This document shows positions 7,483 to 11,425 of a stretch of DNA of 11,425 bases, one piece after another. A program made the position numbers and the translations under genes. Position 1 is the stretch's first letter. Each line of letters starts with the position of its first letter. The notes beneath the pieces were generated by a model. That model had not been told where the DNA came from. It saw only the letters and a program-made list of their open reading frames with translations, and did not search any database. This stretch comes from Sphingomonadaceae bacterium (lineage in GTDB: Bacteria; Pseudomonadota; Alphaproteobacteria; Sphingomonadales; Sphingomonadaceae), in assembly GCA_004282995.1 (NCBI GenBank), contig SHLU01000054.1:1-11425 (forward strand), written 5' to 3'.

Positions 7483-8997
7483 CTGTCCGGCATCGGTCTC
7501 TACAATCGCGATGCCGCTCGCGAGCAATTGACAGCTGGCGCCCCCGCGCTGGTCTGGCGCGAAGTCGTTGCCGACACCCAGACACCGGTCGGTGCCGCTC
7601 TCAAGCTAATCGAGCCGGGGCGCGGCGATTTCCTGCTCGAATCTGTCGAAGGCGGAGAAGTGCGAGGTCGCTATAGTCTGCTGGGCCTCGATCCCGATCT
7701 GGTGTTTCGCGCACAGGGTGAAAGTGGCGAAATCAATCGTATCTGGCAGCAAGACCACGCAGCATTCAAACCCGCCGAAGAAGAAAGCCTCGTCACTCTC
7801 CGTGCGCTGATCGAGGAGTGCCGGATAGAGGTTCCGGAAGGATTGCCGCCCGCGCTTGCCTGTCTGGTCGGATATTTCGCCTACGAAACCATTGGACAGG
7901 TGGAAACCTTGCCACGCGCGCCGCAGAACCAACTCGATCTGCCCGACATGGTATTTACTCGCCCTACCTTGTTGCTGGTGTTCGATTCGCTCACCGACAA
8001 GCTGTTCGTTATCGCGCCGCTATGGCCCGGCAGCGCAAAGACGACCGATATCCTCGACCATGCTGCAGAGCGGATCGACGAAACCCTGCGCCGGCTAGCT
8101 GGTGCGACGCCGGCAGCTGCACCGACAAAAGACCTGCCCGAAATGGCTTTGAAGCCAAAGCTTTCGGCGCAGGACTATGCGGCGATGGTTGGGCGGGCAA
8201 AGGAGTATATCACCGCCGGCGATATCTTTCAGGTGGTGCTGGCGCAGCGTTTTACCTGCCCGTTTCCCCTGCCGCCGATAGCGCTTTATCGCGCATTGCG
8301 GCGGGTTAACCCGTCGCCGTTCCTCTATTTCCTCGACCTGCCCGGATTTGCTGTCGTCGGCTCGAGTCCGGAAATTCTCGTCCGCCTGCGCGATGGAGAG
8401 GTGACAATTCGCCCCATCGCCGGAACCCGCCCGCGCGGCGCGACACCGCAGACAGACCAGGAAGCAGAGGCAAGCCTGCTCGCCGATGCCAAGGAGCGCG
8501 CTGAACATCTGATGCTGCTCGATCTGGGTCGCAACGATATCGGCCGGGTTGCCGCGAGAGGTAGCGTGGAGGTGACAAACAGCTTCACCGTCGAGCGGTA
8601 TAGTCATGTCATGCATATCGTCAGCAATGTGGTGGGAAAGCTCGATCCGGCGCGTGACGCTCTCGACGCGCTGTTCGCAGGCTTTCCAGCTGGTACGGTC
8701 AGCGGTGCGCCAAAGCTGCGCGCTTGCGAAATCATTGCTGAACTCGAGCCCGAAACCCGCGGCCCCTATGCGGGCGGCGTCGGCTATTTCGCGCCCGACG
8801 GAAATTTTGACAGCTGCATTGTCTTGCGCACTGCTGTGTTGAAAGACAACGTAATGCATGTGCAGGCTGGCGCAGGAATCGTCGCCGACAGCGATCCGGC
8901 CTATGAACAACGTGAATGCGAAGCCAAGGCAGGCGCCTTGATCGCTGCCGCACGCGAGGCGGCGCGTATCGCAACCGAACCCGGATTTGGCCAATGA
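7483..8997 (+). CDS. trpE: Anthranilate synthase component I
   Basis: This is the chorismate-binding subunit of anthranilate synthase, the first committed step of tryptophan synthesis; it uses ammonia delivered by TrpG. The feedback-site region has the LLES motif (GDFLLESVEGG, 49-58). The catalytic domain includes AGDIFQVVLAQR, VGSSPEILV, IRPIAGTRPRG, LLDLGRNDIGR, FPAGTVSGAPK, GGVGYF and VQAGAGIVADSDP. It is not fused to TrpG. With a CTG start at 7483 it has 504 residues; with the first conventional start, TTG at 7528, it has 489. I prefer CTG because a strong Shine-Dalgarno lies 5 nt upstream and the extra codons (SGIGLYNRDAAREQL) look coding and give a more usual N-terminal length. The start remains uncertain. 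It follows ppiD by 10 nt and overlaps the next gene by 4 nt (ATGA). I see no leader peptide or attenuator directly upstream. Confidence 0.93.
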   Translation: MSGIGLYNRDAAREQLTAGAPALVWREVVADTQTPVGAALKLIEPGRGDFLLESVEGGEVRGRYSLLGLDPDLVFRAQGESGEINRIWQQDHAAFKPAEEESLVTLRALIEECRIEVPEGLPPALACLVGYFAYETIGQVETLPRAPQNQLDLPDMVFTRPTLLLVFDSLTDKLFVIAPLWPGSAKTTDILDHAAERIDETLRRLAGATPAAAPTKDLPEMALKPKLSAQDYAAMVGRAKEYITAGDIFQVVLAQRFTCPFPLPPIALYRALRRVNPSPFLYFLDLPGFAVVGSSPEILVRLRDGEVTIRPIAGTRPRGATPQTDQEAEASLLADAKERAEHLMLLDLGRNDIGRVAARGSVEVTNSFTVERYSHVMHIVSNVVGKLDPARDALDALFAGFPAGTVSGAPKLRACEIIAELEPETRGPYAGGVGYFAPDGNFDSCIVLRTAVLKDNVMHVQAGAGIVADSDPAYEQRECEAKAGALIAAAREAARIATEPGFGQ

Positions 8998-9830
8998 AAC
9001 GAACTTTGCTTGCCCTTGCCCCTGCCATGCTCATCCTCGCCTGCGGACCAAAGCCGGAGGGCGAGGCTGTCACCACGCTCGAATTCGGAGAGAACGGCAC
9101 CAAGATCGTCCGCAACGATAACGGAACCGGTGAACAGGTTGGGGTCGAGGCTCCGCCGGCGGGTTCCAATGCAAGCGCTTGCGAGAAGGTCACGTTCGAG
9201 GAAATTGCCCTCACCCATTGCATCGCCGATCCCGCACTGCACCAGATAACGACCGTATTGGGCGATCCCTATCGGGGCTTCGCGCAATTGGCGAAGGCAC
9301 GCAAAGGTGCCGACCCGGCCTTTGCCATGAACGGGTGCATGTTTGACGCTGCCGGGAAACCGATCGGCTATTATGTCGAGCGCAGCGAACGGCTGAAGGA
9401 GTTGAGCACGGCCGATGGGCCGGGCAATTTCCACCTAAAGCCCAATGGCGTGTTCTATGGCAGCGATGGCGAATGGCGTATTCGCGCAACGCAGAGCTTT
9501 CTCGGCAATGTTTCCGACCGTCCAAAATTCGGCACGCAGAGCGGCCCAATGCTTCTGATCGACGGCAAGCTGCATCCCGAGTTTTCACAGGACGGCCCCT
9601 CGCGCCAGATCCGCAATGGGGTGGGTGTCGATGGCAAGGGTCGCGCCCACTTCGTCATCGCGGACGCGCCGGTCAGCTTCGGCAAGTTTGCGCGATTCTT
9701 CCGCGACGTCGCGAATACGCCCAATGCGCTATTCCTTGACGGCAATGTATCGTCGCTGTGGGACCCGGCGAGTGGCCGGATGGACACCCACGCGCCGCTC
9801 GGACCGTTGATCGTGGTGGAGAACAAGTGA
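8994..9830 (+). CDS. Lipoprotein of the phosphodiester glycosidase family (DUF2233/NAGPA-like)
   Basis: This 278-residue protein begins MKRTLLALAPAMLILAC, a signal peptide with lipobox L-I-L-A-C17 followed by Gly18, so it should be a lipoprotein destined for the outer membrane. The mature part after about residue 75 carries the motifs of the NAGPA/DUF2233 family: FAMNGCMFD (110-118), GNFHLKPNGVF (144-154), QSGPMLLIDG (182-191), RNGVGV (207-212) and NALFLDGNVSS (244-254). The human member uncovers mannose 6-phosphate by removing GlcNAc from a phosphodiester; bacterial substrates are mostly unknown, and a cell-envelope glycan role is only an inference. One position is unusual: NGCMF where I expect a small residue before Met. 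The ATG overlaps the trpE stop, and the frame open from 8916 is merely trpE read out of phase. It ends TGATG, overlapping the next start by 1 nt. Confidence 0.85.
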   Translation: MKRTLLALAPAMLILACGPKPEGEAVTTLEFGENGTKIVRNDNGTGEQVGVEAPPAGSNASACEKVTFEEIALTHCIADPALHQITTVLGDPYRGFAQLAKARKGADPAFAMNGCMFDAAGKPIGYYVERSERLKELSTADGPGNFHLKPNGVFYGSDGEWRIRATQSFLGNVSDRPKFGTQSGPMLLIDGKLHPEFSQDGPSRQIRNGVGVDGKGRAHFVIADAPVSFGKFARFFRDVANTPNALFLDGNVSSLWDPASGRMDTHAPLGPLIVVENK

Positions 9831-10807
9831 TGCCCCAAGGCAATATGCAGACCTACGAACGCACTCTCTATCCCGAGATCGAGCCGTACGAGACCGGCAT
9901 GTTCGATGTCGGCGAAGGCCATTCGCTCTATTACGAGCGGGTCGGTACGAAGGGCGCGAAACCGGCGATATTTCTCCACGGTGGCCCCGGCGGCGGGATG
10001 AGCCCGATGCACCGGCGGCAGTGGGACCCGACGCTCTATGACGTGTTGCTGTTCGACCAGCGCGGATGCGGCAAATCGCTTCCCTTTGCCGAGATCGAGA
10101 ACAACGACACCTGGCGCATCGTCGAGGATATCGAGCGTTTGCGCACAATGTGCGGCCATAAGGAATGGCAGGTTTTCGGCGGCAGCTGGGGCGCCACGCT
10201 GGCGCTCGCTTATGCCCAGAAATACCCGGAGCGGACCACCGAACTGGTGCTGCGCGGCGTGTTCCTCGCCCGCCAGAAGGAAAAGGACTGGCTCTATCGC
10301 TACGGCGCGAGCGAGGTCATGGCTGAACAGTGGGATGATTTCACCGGCCTGATTCCCGAGGCCGAGCGCGGCGATCTCGTCCGCGCCTATCACGACCGGC
10401 TGACCAGCGAGGACGAAGCCACCCGACATGCCGCAGCCAAGGAATGGTCTTTGTGGGAAGGCACCGTCGCCACCCTTCTGCCCGATGAGGCGCTGCTGGG
10501 CGATTTCGCCGACCCTGCGAAAGCGGTGCCTTTTGCCCGCATATGTGCACGCTTCTTCCTCAACGATTTCTATCTCGAGGAAGCCCAGCTTTTGCGCGAC
10601 GTGCACAAGATCAAGCATATCCCCGGCATCATCGTGCAGGGTCGCCATGATATTTGCACCCCGCCGACGTCGGCGTGGGAGCTCAAGAAAGCGTGGCCCG
10701 AGGCCGATTTGCGGATCGTCCACGATGCCGGCCACAGCGCCGGCGAGCCGGGTATCATTGACGGGCTCGTGCGCGCTACCGACGAATTGGCGGGCAAGTC
10801 GCCGTGA
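9830..10807 (+). CDS. pip: Prolyl iminopeptidase (alpha/beta hydrolase, peptidase family S33)
   Basis: This 325-residue cytosolic enzyme releases N-terminal proline from peptides. Diagnostic features are the oxyanion segment HGGPGGG (50-56), DQRGCGKS (76-83), the nucleophile elbow GGSWGATLALAYAQ with S119, the acid D274 in GRHDICTPP, and H302 in DAGHSAGEPG. The N-terminus YERTLYPEIEPYETG is also typical of the bacterial Pip monomer group. The ATG at 9830 is chosen because GGTGGAG lies 8 nt upstream; an alternative ATG at 9845 has AAGG 4 nt upstream and would remove five residues. The stop TGA overlaps the GTG start of trpG (GTGA). Its place between trpE and trpG is odd: it has no known step in tryptophan synthesis, so it is probably a co-transcribed passenger or a source of recycled amino acids. 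Confidence 0.95.
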   Translation: MPQGNMQTYERTLYPEIEPYETGMFDVGEGHSLYYERVGTKGAKPAIFLHGGPGGGMSPMHRRQWDPTLYDVLLFDQRGCGKSLPFAEIENNDTWRIVEDIERLRTMCGHKEWQVFGGSWGATLALAYAQKYPERTTELVLRGVFLARQKEKDWLYRYGASEVMAEQWDDFTGLIPEAERGDLVRAYHDRLTSEDEATRHAAAKEWSLWEGTVATLLPDEALLGDFADPAKAVPFARICARFFLNDFYLEEAQLLRDVHKIKHIPGIIVQGRHDICTPPTSAWELKKAWPEADLRIVHDAGHSAGEPGIIDGLVRATDELAGKSP

Positions 10808-11403
10808 TTCTGGTCATCGACAATTACGACAGTTTTACCTTCAACCTCGTCCATTACCTGATGGAACTGGGGGCCGAAGTCCGGGTCGAGCGCAATGACG
10901 CCTTGAGCGCGAATAATGCCGTTATGTGCGGGGCCAAGGGCATCCTTATCTCCCCAGGCCCCTGCACGCCCAATGAGGCAGGGATCAGCCTCGACCTTGT
11001 TTCAGCCTGCGCGGACAAGACCATGCCGCTGCTCGGAGTATGTCTGGGCCATCAGGCTATCGGCCAGCATTTCGGCGGACGTGTTGTCCAGGGCGGGCTT
11101 ATGCACGGCAAGACCTCGCCCGTCGCGCACGACGGAACCGGGGTTTTCGCGGGGTTGCCTTCGCCCTTCACCGCGACGCGCTATCACTCACTGGTGGTTG
11201 TGGATATTCCGTCGGTCCTGGAGGTGAACGCTACCAGCGAAACGCCGGGCCTCGACGGGACCATGGTGATGGGCTTTCGCCACCGCGACCTGCCTATCCA
11301 CGGTGTCCAGTTCCACCCGGAAAGTATTGCCACCGAGCATGGCCACGACCTGCTCGCCAATTTCCTGTCGCTATGCGGCATCGAACCCAAGGCCCGGCCA
11401 TGA
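10804..11403 (+). CDS. trpG: Anthranilate synthase component II (glutamine amidotransferase)
   Basis: This 199-residue class I glutamine amidotransferase hydrolyses glutamine and channels ammonia to TrpE. It begins ILVIDNYDSFTFNL, which is diagnostic of TrpG/PabA. The oxyanion loop is SPGPCTPNEAG (50-60), and the catalytic triad is C80 (LLGVCLGHQAIG), H171 and E173 (VQFHPES). The start is GTG, overlapping the pip stop by 4 nt, and only a weak GGCGGG precedes it, so translation probably depends on coupling. In organisms with one TrpG/PabA the same protein can also serve 4-amino-4-deoxychorismate synthase (PabB) for folate synthesis; whether that holds here cannot be judged from this window. 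The stop overlaps the next start (ATGA). Confidence 0.96.
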   Translation: MILVIDNYDSFTFNLVHYLMELGAEVRVERNDALSANNAVMCGAKGILISPGPCTPNEAGISLDLVSACADKTMPLLGVCLGHQAIGQHFGGRVVQGGLMHGKTSPVAHDGTGVFAGLPSPFTATRYHSLVVVDIPSVLEVNATSETPGLDGTMVMGFRHRDLPIHGVQFHPESIATEHGHDLLANFLSLCGIEPKARP

Positions 11404-11425
11404 AGACCCTCCCCCTCGCCGTCCC
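11400..11425 (+). CDS. Start of the next operon gene, probably trpD (cut off by the window edge)
   Basis: An ATG at 11400 overlaps the trpG TGA (ATGA), and eight complete codons, MKTLPLAV, are visible before the window ends. Anthranilate phosphoribosyltransferase (trpD) is the usual gene after trpG, and the overlap style matches the rest of the unit. Eight residues are too few to identify the product, so the assignment rests on context. Confidence 0.45.

Noticed and set aside
7471..7530. Tryptophan leader peptide and attenuator ahead of trpE
   Set aside because: Only 10 nt separate the ppiD stop from the preferred trpE start, there are no tandem Trp codons, and there is no room for alternative hairpins.
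8095..8994. 299-codon minus-strand ORF inside trpE
   Set aside because: It is antisense to the conserved chorismate-binding domain of TrpE and carries no protein signature of its own.
9455..10735. 426-codon minus-strand ORF opposite the lipoprotein and pip genes
   Set aside because: Both plus-strand genes are complete with catalytic motifs and tight operon overlaps; the antisense frame has no recognisable domain.

Overview
The window looks like a piece of the core chromosome of an alphaproteobacterium, most likely a sphingomonad (Sphingomonadales, perhaps the Erythrobacter group). This is inferred from the high G+C, the style of the proteins (for example CTP synthase ending in SRLV and an IbpA-like small heat-shock protein starting MSRLDFTPYRRSTVGFDRLF) and familiar gene neighbourhoods. 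These are tpiA-secG-pyrG, glutaredoxin / carbon-nitrogen hydrolase / DUF1178, and a PpiD/SurA-like gene ahead of trpE. I see no mobile elements, CRISPR arrays, rRNA or tRNA genes.

Layout. (1) Positions 1-1343, minus strand: a compact operon of grxC, a carbon-nitrogen hydrolase and a DUF1178 zinc-ribbon-like protein that runs off the left edge. (2) Positions 1344-2053, plus strand: a single Hsp20 gene with a heat-shock-type promoter, a structured 5' leader that fits a ROSE-type RNA thermometer, and a strong intrinsic terminator. It is divergent from grxC. (3) Positions 2054-2375: about 320 bases without a confident gene, holding two hairpins, one a possible leftward terminator, and a doubtful 35-codon ORF. 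(4) Positions 2376-5338, minus strand: tpiA, secG and pyrG (glycolysis, protein export, CTP synthesis), with possible promoters ahead of tpiA and secG. (5) Positions 5532-11425, plus strand: ppiD-like, trpE, a lipoprotein of the phosphodiester glycosidase (DUF2233/NAGPA) family, prolyl iminopeptidase, trpG and the first codons of the next gene (probably trpD). Spacing in this last run is 10 nt or an overlap at every junction, so it reads as one polycistronic unit.

How the genes work together. TrpE and TrpG are the two subunits of anthranilate synthase and would normally be made in equal amounts. Here two unrelated genes, an outer-membrane-type lipoprotein and a cytoplasmic peptidase, sit between them with start/stop overlaps. 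The points most worth a second look are the ROSE-like thermometer on the Hsp20 mRNA, the apparent CTG start of trpE behind a near-perfect Shine-Dalgarno sequence that shares bases with the ppiD stop codon, and the interrupted trpE-trpG pair. Most of the remaining content is ordinary housekeeping sequence; I found no clear undescribed defence or mobile system.
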